64,000 nucleotides of DNA from Anniella stebbinsi (GCA_029215795.1 JARDYH010000003.1:16470001-16534000), one strand, 5' to 3'. Shown: positions 11,530 through 24,025, counted from the stretch's first letter. The notes: generated from the letters alone by a model not told the origin. Made by a program: numbers and translations.

Positions 11530-11733
11530 GTGGAGGCTGGTGGCTCTGATTTCATTGGAGTGGTGAATCCACTCTGGGTTTCAATCAGAACCAGTCAGAA
11601 CTCCAAAAGAGCTGTCCAAGGTGCTGAGCCCATGGCCCCTAATAGATTAATCACCTTAGATCGTTCCTTTAGCATTCTGTCTGGTTCTGACTGAAACCCA
11701 GAGCAGATTCACTGCTCCCCTGACGCTGGGATC
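11530..11733. mobile_element. CAGTGGAGGCTGG hAT-type palindromic MITE, degraded
   Basis: Left arm GTGGAGGCTGGTGGCTCTGA through CACTCTGGGTTTCA and TCAGAACCAGTCAGAAC. Right arm inverts it: CTGGTTCTGACTGAAACCCA then ATTCACTGC. Same structure as 26417-26626 and 48943-49128. Confidence 0.7.
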
Positions 11734-12869
11734 CAGATTTATCTGTGTGCAACTTAGTTGGTGGAAGCAGACTTCCTTGTCCCCATGGCTGTCTCCCCAG
11801 CCCCTTCAAAATGTTGCACAGAGGGTTGGGGGGACCCTGCTGAATGGACTTTGGTGTGGTATGGTGGGTAGGGGAGGCTCCCCCCACCAAATTGGGCAGA
11901 AACAGCTTCCGTGAGGAGAGCTCTTCTGCCCACGGAAGGCAGATCCTGGATCCAACCCATATGGGTTGAATGTTTATGGCTGTGTCTTTTTTGTGTCTGT
12001 GTCATGCCTGGATTCCCACTCAGAGCCAACAGCAACTTTGGGGGAGTAATTTAAATTGGGGAAAGAGTTTTCCCCATCATCTGCTGCTTCCCCAGTCAAA
12101 TTAGCAGCCCCTCCCCCCAGGCTTATATATATATTGACATAATGTATGCTTTGGTCCAGGCTGCAATCCTATTCACTTCCTTGAGAGTAATGCCCCACTG
12201 AACTCATTGGACGTACACCTGAGTGAACGCGGTTAGGATCATGCTGCACCAAGAGGCTAGGGGTGATGATGTAGAAGTTAACTGTATTGTTTTGTAGCAC
12301 TGTCATTTTTTAATTACCTTTCATATATATCTTGGAACAAAAAAGAAAAAAAGAAAGGGACGGGATAGGCAAGGAAGGTCATAAATATTTTACACGTTCT
12401 CCTAAAAATAAAAGGAGCAGCTTGGGCCGTTTCATGAATTTATGTGTTTATGCGGCTTAGGATGATTGGGTGTGTTCATGAATGTTGAAATGCAAAGGAA
12501 AGAGTCACAGCGAACAACAGTTTAAAAGGGCTGGAGATGCCAGGACCACTTCTATCCATTTAAAATACACTTGTATTTTTTTAATGTGGAGAAAACAATT
12601 GAGTGGGTTTCTCCAACGGGGGCGGAGAGCATCTTTAGAAGGGGCTGAGGCGAGAGGAACCATTTTGCTTCTTCTATGGATGAAAAGCAAAGGGTGTCAT
12701 ACCTGTATTCCTCAGAGCCAGCTCCAGGGCTGAGAGGCCCTCAGGTATGGTGCCACTGGTAGCCATAGCTGCCCAGAGGCCTCCACAGATGTCAGTAGGC
12801 CCCAAGGATTCCCAGGTGATGATGCTTGGCCTGGTATTCTTGCGTACAAGTCATAGACCCACTGGAGTT
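11734..12869. other. No recognisable gene
   Basis: Contains a degenerate GGATTGCAGC-family repeat near 12155-12245 and otherwise nothing I can name. Confidence 0.4.
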
Positions 12870-13257
12870 GTATGTAGGGTGCGGCCATGTATGAATCACC
12901 CCAAAAGAGGAAATGGTTCGCACACAAAAAGGGTGTGTGTGCTAATTTGCATAAAATTGGCATATGCTAGTTTATATGCATGGATGCAACTTTAGAAAAC
13001 ACTATGATAATTTAAGTAGAAATACAGTACATCTCTACATAATGTGGAAGAGGGTGGCCTTTTGACCTATATGCCTTGTGCAGTTGGCTGCCCAGGTGCT
13101 GCTGATGGACAACCTCAAGGTCCACCTCTTCCTCTTGACAATTCTTTATCTTTAAACCAGACTTAGACAGGACAGCCCTTCAAACAGAGGACAGTCCTCC
13201 TGCAGCCCTTGAAACAGAGGGCTGTACTCTGTAAAAGGGGACTCCTGGCCACCCTAG
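12870..13257. repeat. Interspersed repeat with GGCCACCCTA end
   Basis: Shares GTAGAAATACAGTACATCTC and ATAATGTGGAAGAG with 31990-32270. It ends in ACAGAGGGCTGTACTCTGT and GGCCACCCTAG, with a local CAAACAGAGGACAGTCCTCC foldback. Confidence 0.5.
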
Positions 13258-13619
13258 TTCCCTGACTTTTGCAGCCTCAGAGCATTTTCACACATTCTAA
13301 ATCAGCAGTGGGCAGAAGGTCACAGCGACTTCAGAGCAGTTTGGGAGTCGGTGTGACCTGAACAGCCGTCTGTACGCGCTGCTGGGAACAGCGCTGATTG
13401 GCGGAAGGGAAAGTTGTGCACGGGGGGGGGGGGGGGGAGACCAGAGGACTACCCATGTCTACCCAGAAGTAACTGCAACTGCCCTTTGCCAAGTACAGGA
13501 GAGGAGTCAGGAGAATTCCTTTGTTTTAAATATTCCTCCAGCTGCATACACGATCCTTCCAAGGGAGTGCTACCTCATCCAGAACAGGTTGAAAACTGTA
13601 TGTGGAGTGTGTCCTGAGC

Positions 13620-13705
13620 CCCAACAGTTGTCACTACTGTTATAAACCATTCTAAAGCAGTAGTGTAGATCCTGCCTGTGTCATAGCCTGCTTGGTATAG
13701 ATCTG
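13620..13705 (-). repeat. GATCTACAC-termini repeat, reverse copy
   Basis: Reverse complement of the 2249-2372 repeat: CCCAACAGTTGTCACTACTG, then GCAGTAGTGTAGATCCTGCC. Confidence 0.7.
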
Positions 13706-13886
13706 GTCGTTGGCCTGTCTACTGACTAACTGGACCTCCATAGTGTCTGGTTTGAGCCTCAGTTTATTTGCCCGTATCTGGTCCCTTCCTGCACCCAGAT
13801 ACCAATTCAGGATTTCCAGACTCCTTGCCATCGCCTGAAAAGGAGAAGCAGAGCTGGGTATCATCAGCATTGTAGAGGCACAACCC

Positions 13887-14206
13887 TAGGCTGACCATCT
13901 GAAAAGGAGGACGGGGCTCATATAACTTTAACAGTTGTAGAGAAAAGGGATTTTCAGCCAGTGTCATTTGTATGCAATTAGTTCCTGGTGACATTCCCTC
14001 TTCATCACAACAGTTAAAGGTGCAGGGGCCCTGCCTTCTTTTGTATATGGTCACACTAGTATAGTGCCTGCACCTTTAACCGTTGTGATGAAGAGGGAAT
14101 TTCACCAGGAACTAATTGCATACAAATGACACCGGCTGAAATTCCCTTTTCTCTACAACTGTTAAAGTTATATGAGCCCTGTCCTCCTTTTCAGATGGTC
14201 AGCCTA
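13887..14206. mobile_element. 320-bp palindromic hAT MITE with perfect TSD
   Basis: Termini TAGGCTGACCATCTG and its inverse. Perfect 8-bp TSD CACAACCC at 13879-13886 and 14207-14214. The arms are complementary throughout (GGACGGGGCTCATATAAC against TATATGAGCCCTGTCC) around a centre near 14045. No coding capacity. Confidence 0.93.
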
Positions 14207-17200
14207 CACAACCCCAAAACTCCTGATGATCTCACCCAGCAGCTCCACATATACATTAAACAAAATGGGAGACAGAATACCTGCACGCTTAAGGTAGAAG
14301 CGGAAGCTGGAAAGGAGCATTTGTAATGGCAATGAGCACGTTGGCCACTGTTAAAAATTTGGATTGCACGCCCTACCGAAACGAGGTCAGCTTGCCACAG
14401 ATTGGAAACAAACTAATATGGGGAGAAAGGAATGGATGCTTTTGTCCTCTTGCTTCAGGACTGACCTGTTTGACTTATTTAAACAGCAGAAGTGCATTGT
14501 TGGCAAGTGATGGCATACATCCAGTGGCAAGTGATGGAGAATGAATAAGTGAATCTCTGTCTCTGTATGAGTAAACACACTACTAGCCTGTGGATTGCCT
14601 TTCTGAATGCAGTCCCACAAAAGGGTTTCCGGGGGGGGGAGAAGCCCCCCTCTTGCACCATATAGGGGAGAGATGGTCAATGCTGCCCTCAGTGATCATC
14701 TGTTTGAAGAATGGAAGTATTATTTTACACGCAGAGAGAGAGAATGCACTGGCAATTCAGTGCTTGGAGATACTTTGTTATTTTAATATTCATTTCCCAT
14801 GTTCCTGTCTAGGGACAGCATAATGCTTTGAAACAGATTCTGTGGTGTGTGTGTGTGTGTGAGTGTGTGTGTGTATGGCTATCTATCTCCATAAACTCAT
14901 CCAAATGATGAAGTTTCTATTGTACTATTTCGTGATGGCATTACCTGATGAGATTAAGCCATTTTTGGTCTGAAAAGGAAAAAGCGAGAGCTACTGGTGT
15001 CAACATAAATCGTATTACTCAGTTTCATGCTGAGATCTGGATTCCTAAAGGGAAATCCTTGGGGATGTTTCCTTACTACACAGAAGAACAAGGCTGGGGG
15101 TGGTGGTCTGGAGTGCCGGGGGGGGGCGGGCGTTGAGAGTCGAAGGAAAATATCCTGTTTGAAGAAGAGGGGTTGATCAATTTTGCAACATCGCTTTGAT
15201 TAACATACACAATTTGGGCACCTATCATCATATTTCATTTTAAGAATATTGCCAGTGATCTTTTTTTTAACGCTTAAGGAAAAACAAAAACAAAAAAGGG
15301 GGGGGGAGTGAGGGAGAAGCCATCCTTTCCTTTCCACCTGCACAGAAATGCGTGCACTTACAGAAAGTTTAATGATGCCCTTTTGAGCCGAGAGGGGAAT
15401 TCTTCTCCGGTTCTTTGTCCTTGTGTGCCCTTTTCAGGTAGTATTAAAGACAGAGATTGAATAGGCATGGAGGGGTCAACAGGCTCTGCCCCCTGACCTA
15501 TGCACATTCATTATAATGACTGAAAAGAGCCGGGGCGGAGCCTCCCACTGTGATGCTCCGCCCCCCCAGCAACACACACGCAATTTTCCTAACCGTTCAT
15601 TCACTTGGCATGGCATGACACGGCATTCTATTTACAAAGAAGAATCATGCACTTCGTATTTACAGTATATAGGGTATTTGAAAAGCAGCATCCAATGGAG
15701 ACACTCTGCCTCTGTTGCACATGTGGTTCCCACTGTTTGCCTTTGGCACTTCCAAAAATAACCCTGGAAGTGCACTGGATTCCAGATCGAAATAGGTCAG
15801 AATAGCTCCCAACTGTGCATGGTGCCCCATTCCCAAAACAAGCATTTCTGCTCATTTTTAAAAATTATTTTTAGAAGTGCCAAAGACCCATTGCACAAGC
15901 GGTGGGTCCTATGAGTGCTCAGGCACAATAGGATACTATCCAAAGAGTTCAAAGCTGCTCATGTACAAAACCACCCTGTAATGTAGGCCAATACTATATT
16001 ACCATTCCCATATCGCAAATTGGGGATGGGTGGCAACTGAGACTGATAAGATAGCTTTCTACCTAAGGCCACCCGCTGAACTGCTGGCTGAGGAAAGATT
16101 TGAACTAGATTTCAGTTCCTGTCTTGAAGAGTGGGATATTGGAAAAAAAAATTAAGAAATTATAACATAGACTGCTTTGAACACCTAAGACAGAGACCTC
16201 CATCACACCTAATCCCGCCCCCTGGGTTGCCTCCGTGTTTTTTTTACCTCTAAGGCAAAAGCGCATCAAGTTTATGATCCCTTTCACCTGAATAGCTGCT
16301 CTTTCGCTCCTTCGCTCCTTTGCTCTTCTGCTCCACTCCACCCCTCTTCTTTCTCCCTCCAGTCAGGTCCTGTCCGATGAGCACTTCAATCAGACCGCCA
16401 TTCTCCTGAGCAAAAATGGAACGACCCTTTAGTCTATCTCTTTGGGGGCATTGAGGGAGTGCAATCTTGTCTCTGTAGAGATTCAGGTGTTGTATGATTT
16501 AAAAAAATGCTTTCAAGCTTGGGATGTAAGGTTTGGACTTTATATTGAGGCTTGGAGCGGGCTGCTGGGAGAGACCGCTTTTCCCTGTCAGGACCTGATG
16601 CAATCCATTCAAACTTTCCCAGTTCCATTTAAATTACACGGAGGCTTAGGGCGCATTAAATGCACTTAGGGAAAATAATCCAGACTTTTAACGTTCTAGG
16701 AAAGGCTGGGGAAGAGGCGGGGTGTCAGCAGGATAAACACAGCGTCATGTGAGTACCATGCTACAAATCGACACCCCAGGCATGGCGAGAGAGCACTAAA
16801 TCACTAGTGTGATGGAGCGAAGAGAGTGAGATATAATACAACAGAATACGATATAAACCTAGGGCAACTGACACACAGATCAAACAGTTCTGATTTGTCT
16901 TAGAAGCCCACTGTAGCAAATTTCAGATGTAGCTCTAATGATGTTCCAAATTCCTCTAGCGTATATCTCTTTCCCACCCCACCCCACCCCCTGCAGACGC
17001 CAATTCAAAAGCAATAATAAGCCCTTCCGATGGATAACCATAAGGGTTGCCATTCCCCCAATGGTAGATCATCACCATCATTGTCTGGATGTGTTCACAT
17101 CTGCTTCATTCATGCATCCCTTTTTATTTTCCTTTATCTTTGCTTCCCAACGTCTTGGAGTTTTGTCGTTGCTAGTGCTCTGTTTTGTTTCTACCTTCAT

Positions 17201-17379
17201 TTAAGAACTCCCCCCACCCCCACCTCCAACACACTCACCCCAGAAGGCTCACAAGAAGACATTTTACGTTAGCTGGTTAGTCTGCTCTGGGAGGCCTTTC
17301 TTTTGATAATTATCTCTCCGTTTTTTGGAAACAACTGCATAATATACCTCATTCTTCCATTGCAGATAGATAGATGATG
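14207..17379. other. No gene recognised; low-level repeats
   Basis: An inverted pair TTTGGCACTTCCAAAAATAA (about 15738) and TATTTTTAGAAGTGCCAAAG (about 15867) suggests a small foldback element near 15700-15950. 16190-16400 resembles 19935-20180 (GTTGCCTCC, TTTTTTACC, GCTCTTC.GCTCCACTCC), an unnamed interspersed repeat. No exon or RNA gene seen. Confidence 0.35.
14845..14873. repeat. (GT)n microsatellite
   Basis: GT run interrupted once by GAG. Confidence 0.9.
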
Positions 17380-17624
17380 AGAGAGAGAGAGAGAGAGAGA
17401 GAGGCTCAATTTGGACGACACGATAGTCAATGGTGGGTTGACTAACCCTAACCCTCACACTAACCCTAGAGGGCACTCCCCACACAACATAGTAATAAAT
17501 AATCAACTGTGGTGTGGATGAGGATCAGCGCTGAGTTGACTATGGCAGCATTTGGATGACACAATAGTCAAAACAACTGACGATTGTCCCCCCCCCAGTT
17601 GTTTATTGTGTCGTCTGAATTGAG

Positions 17625-17665
<41 letters not shown>
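17380..17665. repeat. (GA)n microsatellite split by a transposon
   Basis: GA runs at about 17380-17402 and 17627-17665 flank the 224-bp element at 17403-17626, which apparently inserted into a pre-existing GA tract. Confidence 0.8.
17403..17626. mobile_element. 224-bp MITE, TTCAGACGACAC family, in a GA tract
   Basis: Termini GGCTCAATTTGGACGACAC and the inverse of GTGTCGTCTGAATTGAGCC. Exactly the same length as the copy at 35336-35559. An internal second copy of the terminus (GGCAGCATTTGGATGACAC) suggests a composite structure. It carries telomere-like CTAACCCTAACCCT at about 17442-17455. The TSD cannot be resolved within the GA repeat. Confidence 0.8.
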
Positions 17666-17668
<3 letters not shown>

Positions 17669-17754
17669 ATGCAGGATGGAATTGGTCAAACAAGTCTACT
17701 CTCGCCCAATATTATGAAGGAATGTAATATTTATCATAGGTTAGTCACAGAGAA

Positions 17755-17806
17755 GGAGAAGAAGAAGAAGAAGAAGAAGAAGAAGAAGAAGAAGAAGAAG
17801 AAGAAG
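17755..17806. repeat. (GAA)n microsatellite
   Basis: About 17 GAA/AAG units. Confidence 0.95.
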
Positions 17807-18639
17807 GATCTGAGAACATTCCCTTCAGCTGTATTTTGGTTGAGGGGCTCCACACACAGTGGGTGAAAGCTCACTTGCAACATGTGAGGCTGAGAACACC
17901 TGTCCTGCTTACCCACACCAGTCATGTAGATGGGGCAGGAGTGGCGAAATAATGACCCACACAGAACAACCCAGTTTACTCGTCATCTCCACTGCAGCGC
18001 TAAAGAAATGTGTGGGGCAAAGTTTTAATGCAGCTGCTGGCCCACTTCTCACCGCAGTGAACGACACAAACTAGCATTAGAGAAGAAGCCTTATACAATG
18101 ATCAGGCAATGGAGTCTTGTGCATCTGTTCCCAGGACACCCCAATTTAAAAAGTTTCTATTTGTCTACCCAGTTGAGAAGTAATGGGGAAATATGGTCCC
18201 TTCTTGGGTTCACATTCTTTCCCTTCCTCTCCTCTTTGGCAAGGATATTGGAAGCAACCACATCCTCTTTTAAACAAACTACGGTCCCCCATTATGCCTG
18301 AACTTGGAGAACTGTGGTTTGTTTAAACTCTACTTACTGAGGACAGACCAGGATCAAACCATGGCTTCAGATCTTGGCTTGTTTGCTAACTAGTATTATG
18401 CTGTAACTGAGTCTGAACCTGCAATCTGCAGTTACATAGGTGTAAGAGCATAACAGACTGCAGGCAGGAAATACAATTTTTAAATGAAAGTAGCACAGGG
18501 AAAAGGGTCGTAGCCCAGCGCTCTCCTTGCTGTGTGACCCTGGAGGAGTGTTTGTTTGTTTACAGAGGAAAATGTTCAAAAATGAGATTTTTCCCTCTGG
18601 TAGGATGCCCATGTGTCTTCTTTTATGGAGGGCAGTCCT

Positions 18640-18972
18640 CTGTTTGAAGCCCTGCCAGAGGACTGTCTTCTGTTTAGAAGACATCCTCTACCTGTCCAGT
18701 CCAAGTCCGGTATGAAGATAAACCCATCAGAAGGATGCATGAATGAATGCATCACCTGGACAGCAGGCAGAAGAAGGTATACAAGTCACCTGGTCACACT
18801 CTTCCACATAATGTACTTTCTTTCAATGTAAACTATAATTATTATTTCTAAATTTGCAACCATTCCTATAAATTACCATATGCAAAATGTAAGCAAAACA
18901 GCGTCCCCTTTTTGTCCTCGTTTTTGGGGGTGCATTTCCATTTTCGAGGCGATCCATACGCGGCCACCCTAC
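18640..18972. repeat. Interspersed repeat ending GGCCACCCTA
   Basis: Starts near AGTCCTCTGTTTGAAGCCCT, continues with CTATAATTATTATTTCTAAA and ends GCGGCCACCCTAC. Same family as 8941-9123. Confidence 0.5.
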
Positions 18973-20279
18973 ACTCCAGCAGTCTGAAGTACAACAGGTT
19001 GCCCTAGCTCTCTCAAAGGAGTGGGAGACACGGTTTACCTCTTTTCCTGTTACCCAAACCTGGCTCATGTCCCCCTTTCTCAAAGCAGGAATACGCCTGT
19101 GTCAGGGGAAAGATAGTGATTATCTGAGTTGATCGCAGCAAGTGCTAAATAAAGTGGAGAGGCAGAGAAGGGGTTATAAATAACACCGGCATATGCATCA
19201 AGCACCCCCCCCCAAGATATGAGGAGGGGGGGCGATTGTCGCACACACCACCTGTGCTGTGCGCTGATGTGACTTTTCCTTATTCCAGGGAGCAGACGTT
19301 TGTAAAAAACAGCTGTGGATTTAGTGCTAAATAGGGGGTTTACCGACGCCTGTGCGCTCTGTTACTCTACTATACCTTGTCATCAGCTCTCTTCTCTCTT
19401 GCCTTAATTAGATTTGCAAATACATTTTAGGAGTGGAAGTTAAGGCACAGGTGAGCCCGAGAGAGATAAGCCGACTGGCTCACACACTCCACTCAAAAGG
19501 TAGCGAGCGATTGCGATGCTCCTGCCCGGGTCCCATCGATCTCCAGGTTTTACCTCAGAAATGGAGAAGCAAACCCCCTCAGGAACGCCTGCCTTCGCTT
19601 GGATCAGTTGTCTCCACCTGCACCCGAGCGTCAGCCCTTTCTCTGGGTTCCAAAGACATCCGTTCTGCCTTATATTGGTTCCACAGGAGAAGCAACAAGA
19701 CAATAGATTTCATAATGGCAGCGTAATAAGTCAGTCAACACATGAGAGTTTGTATTTAAAATATGTTTTACTTAAAATATAAGGAGATGTATGTTATTAA
19801 TATTCATCAATACTTGGCCCTAAATTCCCTACCTACTCTACCCCTACTAAAATCCTATCCACAAACCCTACTAGCTAGATGTTGCTTCTTCAATCCCTAC
19901 ACCGTATCCATCTGACTAACTAGATCTCCCTTTACATAGGGCTCCATCAAACCTATTTCCCCCCACCCCGGTTTGCCTCCACGTTTTTTACCCGTTTCCT
20001 AAGCATGTCAAGCTAATGGTCCCTTACACGTGGTTTTTCGGTATTGCCCTGCACCGCAAAACCTCCCTTTCGCTTGTTTGCTCTTCCACTCCACTCCGCC
20101 CCGCCCCTTTTCCTACCACCTCCAGTTCATTGGTTGTGGTATGGATCATGACATGGTACTCTGATGAGCATGGGCTCCTCCCCCACCCCCACCCGCTCTG
20201 GCTTTGTTGTCTAGCGATTTACTGATTTCACATTCCATCGGCTGGGGTCTGTTTCTGTGAGGGAAAAGAGCACCAAGGA
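18973..20279. other. No recognisable gene
   Basis: Moderately GC-rich in places (19440-19720), but I see no domain and no convincing exon on either strand. 19935-20180 is similar to 16190-16400. Confidence 0.35.
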
Positions 20280-20449
20280 ACAGAAGCGTCAAGAAGAGAC
20301 AAACTCTGGTGCTTTGAAGAGCTGTGAGGACTTTATTATTGTAAAAGGCTCTTGGATTTTTTTCCTAAAAACTCCAAGAGCTTTTTGCAATACTAAAGTC
20401 TTTACGGCTCTTCAAAGCACCAGAGTTTGTCTCTTCTTGACGCTTCTGT
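20280..20449. repeat. Long hairpin with 43-bp perfect arms
   Basis: 20280-20322 (ACAGAAGCGTCAAGAAGAGA ...) is the exact reverse complement of 20407-20449. Inner sequence continues the pairing imperfectly around CTCTTGGA ... TCCAAGAG. Probably the core of a foldback DNA element whose outer limits I cannot fix. Confidence 0.85.
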
Positions 20450-20589
20450 CCGTTTCTGCGAGCAATGAGGGTGTGGTTGGAGCGATAAAAAGTCCATTCA
20501 ATCGAATAAGCACAACTTCCTTCATTCGGCATGGAGTGCCGACGGAGGACAACTGCCCCGCCTTTCTAATGCCTGGGAAGAAGACCCCC

Positions 20590-20764
20590 TCAACAACTTC
20601 CTACACTTAAAAAGCTATGTGGAAACTCTGTGCCCCCACTCCCCAAGCAGAAAATTCTCTGAAATTCTCACTCTCCCTGCCTCTTTCGCCAGAGTTTCGT
20701 TTTTATCCCACCCACCCCACGAAATGCCGAAAATGGAAGAATCAACATTTTCGGCACAGAGCTA
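20590..20764. mobile_element. Right-end fragment of TAGGGCTGTGC-type element
   Basis: Resembles the right half of the element at 24225-24665: ATTCTCTGAAATTCTCACTC then TTCGGCACAGAGCTA, against ATTCTCTTAAATTCTCACTC then TTTCAGCACAGCCCTA. No left end or TSD found. Confidence 0.5.
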
Positions 20765-21602
20765 ATATAAATGTTGCAGATAAATAAATAATTGCCAAGT
20801 CACCAAAGCTGGGGGATGGGGAGGATGTTCAAAATAGCCCCAAGAGGACCGTGTGTGCTCAGGGCTCTTCAAATGCTGGCTGACTGATGAGAAGGGGGTA
20901 GAATAAAACCAGGGAAGAGGAGAAATGCAATGGAGTGGCTGGAAACCTGAACAAGGACTCTGCATGGCATGGTTTTAGTGCAGGTAACCCACCTGTATAA
21001 ATATATCGCTCTCTGGTGCACAAACAGAAAACCGTTGTGACTGCGAGGAGATCTTTCAAGTTGTACATTTGCGCTGCAAACCTGCAAAGTTGGGTTTTAT
21101 TTTATTTGTGATGGGTGGAGGGTATTATCCTGGTTCCCAAACAAGTGCGTTGAATGGCACCTGAAAACTCAGGAACTAGTCATTCCTTCTCTGGGGTTAA
21201 TGGGCCATTAGTTAGGACTCTGGGCGAATAGTTGGAGTGGGAAGCACAGATTTGAGAAGGGAAGCCTCCCTCCACTAATTGGTCTCTTAAGCGTTCTTCC
21301 TTGCCTCCCTTGTCACCAGATCCACTCACACCTGTGGGAGCACGGAAAAGCTGCCGCCACACACCCATTTAGAGCTTCGTCAGGCCCTCTTAGCGGGCTG
21401 TCAGAGTTTGGAGTGCTTAGCGAAGGTGTTAACCTTTGGAGTACAAACTGTCTTTAATGCAACTACGAGGGAAAGAACAAAGATTCTGGTACCGCCTCTA
21501 GTACGCTGGTGGATGTTATTACCCGGAGACTGGATAATCAGCATCATTGAAGAGGCAGATCCTTTCACAGTCGTAAAAGGGCCCCACTTTGTGAAGAAGA
21601 TG

Positions 21603-21650
21603 AAGGAGGAGGAGGAGGAGGAGGAGGAGGAGGAGGAGGAGGAGGAGGAA
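21603..21650. repeat. (GGA)n microsatellite
   Basis: About 15 GGA units, followed by short GGAT and GATA runs to about 21690. Confidence 0.95.
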
Positions 21651-21820
21651 TGGGTGGATGGATGGATAGATAGATAGATAGATAGGAAGGAAGGATCCTC
21701 ACAGCTAATCTAATCCAGTGGTCTTCGACATTTCCACACCCAGGTGTCATAAGTAATTCCAACTGAGACCCACTTTTAATGTTGTTTTACATATTGTTTT
21801 ACCTTTCTATATGTGCTCTG

Positions 21821-21822
<2 letters not shown>

Positions 21823-21861
<39 letters not shown>
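21823..21861. repeat. (CT)n microsatellite
   Basis: CT run immediately left of the 21862 element. Confidence 0.95.
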
Positions 21862-21863
<2 letters not shown>

Positions 21864-22157
21864 CCCTGTTCAGACAGCACGCTAAGCCGCAGTGGTTAAG
21901 CATTTTGAGCTAAACATTATGGCTTAGCATGTCACGTGAACCAGTCCTAGTCATGGTGGCTATATAACCACAGTTTGAACATGCTCACTAACCATTTGCT
22001 GCAAAAGGGTTAGCGGCCTAACCACGGCTGAGCATGTTGTGTGAACCATTCCTAGCCATGGCGGCTATATAAACATGGTTTAAACAAGCTCACTAACCAT
22101 TTGCTGCAAAAGGGTTAGCATCCTAATCGTGGTTTATTGTGTTGTCTGAACAGACCC
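21862..22157. mobile_element. MITE, GTTCAGACAGCAC family
   Basis: Left end GGCCCTGTTCAGACAGCAC; right end inverts to GGGTCTGTTCAGACAAC. Internal direct repeat of about 120 bp: GTGAACCAGTCCTAGTCATG and GTGAACCATTCCTAGCCATG, each followed by GGCTATATAA. Flanks TCT and ACT leave the 3-bp TSD imperfect. It also sits in a simple-repeat tract. Confidence 0.7.
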
Positions 22158-23103
22158 ACTCTCTCTTTCTCTCCTGCTTAGCTGTGTACCCTCTCTCTTT
22201 TCCTCTACTCTTCTCTGCACTCCTCAGTCCATCTTTCTCCTTTGCTCTCTCTTCAAAAGTTGGCCAACAGCGCTACTGATACATGCGTAAGACGATGACC
22301 CAACAGTGAAGTGGGTGTGACCAATCGCTTAGTACCAACCTGGCCTTCAGACAGAACACAGTATCCCCCAAACAGCCTCTCCGTTCCCTGACCAGCCTTC
22401 CCTTTCTTGGAAAAATCTCTCTTGGAAGATTCCTTCATAGCCCCAACCTGATTTCGATTTGAAGGTTCTGAGGTTGCCCCTCATACACAGACACGTGCAG
22501 ACATACATCGACTCACACAGACGCTGCATGTGCCAAGCCTTGTTCAGATGACAAACAGGGCACACCAAATGAATTGGAAAGGAATTATGATTACGGAAGT
22601 GAGTCCCTATTCCAACTTCCAGGTTTCGCTATCACATGGGGAGCCTGGACACATAGAAAAGGCTCTCCCATTCAGAAAACCACCCTCCGTGTGCAGAAGG
22701 CGGTGGAAATATGCAAGAAGGAGGGCGGGATTAACACAATCCCCTCTCCCCCACCCCAGATGTGGCACACCTGGAGAAGCCCACCATTTCAGGCAATGGA
22801 TTCTCAGTGATATTGTTTAGGGAGAGCTGAGGGATGCATTTCCCCCCTTCCAATGGTCTCCATCCAAAGTTTCAGACCACAGACGACTATTCCTCAGGTG
22901 TACTTATATTTTGGGCCAATTCACTAATTCAACACACTAAAGGATTATGGTGATAAACAATAAAATGGCCCTATATATTGTGTGCGCATGTCAAAGACAC
23001 AAATCTCTTTATTGTGTTCATGGAAGGAAGTGAATGTCAGCACTGCGACAGTTATCATGGGGTCAACAGTGTAACCCAACGCATGCTTTTCAAATGTACG
23101 GAG
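22158..23103. other. No recognisable gene
   Basis: No coding, RNA or repeat family recognised. Confidence 0.35.
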
Positions 23104-23311
23104 CTTCCCAACGGGATATAGGAAGCTGCTTAAAACTGAATGAGACCATTGGTCCATCTAGCTCTATATTGCCTACACTCACTGGCAGCAACTCTCCAGG
23201 GTTTCAAGAGAGGAGTCTTTGCCAGCTCAATCTGAAGGTGCTGAGAATTGAACCTAGAGCTTTGTATATGCAAAGCATTCTGATCTAACACTGAGCTGCA
23301 GTCCTCCATTG
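23104..23311 (-). mobile_element. tRNA-derived SINE, reverse
   Basis: Reverse complement carries GCTCAGTGTTAGATC and TCTAGGTTCAATTCTCAG (A- and B-box-like), then a body ending at ACCAATGGTCTC and AGCTTCCTAT. Same family as 37618-37795 and 31756-31920. Confidence 0.75.
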
Positions 23312-23455
23312 GTCTCTCTAGCTCAGCACTGCCTGTCTCTCTAGGGTTTCAGGAAGGCATCATTCCCAATCTTACCTGGCGATGGCAGGGATTGAACCTG
23401 AGACCTTTTGCATGTGAAGAGTTTGCTCTGCTACTCAGCTACAAATGTTCCACTC
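23312..23455 (-). mobile_element. tRNA-derived SINE, second reverse copy
   Basis: Directly adjacent second copy: GAGCTAGAGAGACCAATGG at its 3' part and, on the minus strand, GTCTCAGGTTCAATCCCTGC as B-box region. 3'-truncated. Confidence 0.7.
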
Positions 23456-23670
23456 ACCATGGTTTAATCTTATTGGCTGATGATTCGGTTCCAGGCGAAT
23501 GTGCCTTAAAAACACACCACACTCCCCGATTTCTCTTCCCACTGCTCTCCAATATCAGCCACTTTTTGCAGGGTAGGTCTCGTCCTTGTTGGATTTTATT
23601 CTCATTTTCCTGCAATGGGCAAAAATGGTATGAGATGACAGGCAATGCAAGTAGACACCTTCCTGAATAT

Positions 23671-24025
23671 GGCTGCCTCTACAAGAGAGGTTTAAAGCTC
23701 TTTCAAGGCGCTTTAAAAAAATTACCTCTACAAGAACGGAGCGCAAATCGGGCGTAGAGGCGCGTTATCCCTCCGATTATGCGCATTATCGAATGCGCGT
23801 TAAACAGCGAGTTTTATTTTGCTCCGGCCGTTAAAGCGCATTTTGACTATGTGAACAAGCGCTTATGCGCATTAACTACTTGTAAAGCACATTTTGGTCA
23901 TCCGTTAATGCACTTCGCTGCTTCTCGCCGCCTCTTGTGCAGAGGTATTAGGTGTAAATGCGCTTCAGCGATTATGCGCATAATCGCCTAACCGGGCGCA
24001 AAAGCGAATCCTTGTAGAGGGGACC
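23671..24025 (+). mobile_element. 355-bp PIF/Harbinger-like MITE, copy 1
   Basis: Termini GGCTGCCTCTACAAG and the inverse GGTCCCCTCTACAAG. Left flank TAT, right flank TAA. The interior is CpG-rich with many GCGCATTA/TAATGCGC blocks. A second copy of identical length lies inverted at 29386-29740, with TTA on both sides. A 70-codon frame (23779-23991) is open in both copies. It shows no domain and may be by-product. Confidence 0.8.

Noticed and set aside
17439..17468. Interstitial telomere
   Set aside because: Only two or three telomere-like units inside a MITE; too short to mark a chromosome end fusion.
17669..17866. Lysine-rich small protein
   Set aside because: The poly-K run is the (GAA)n microsatellite.
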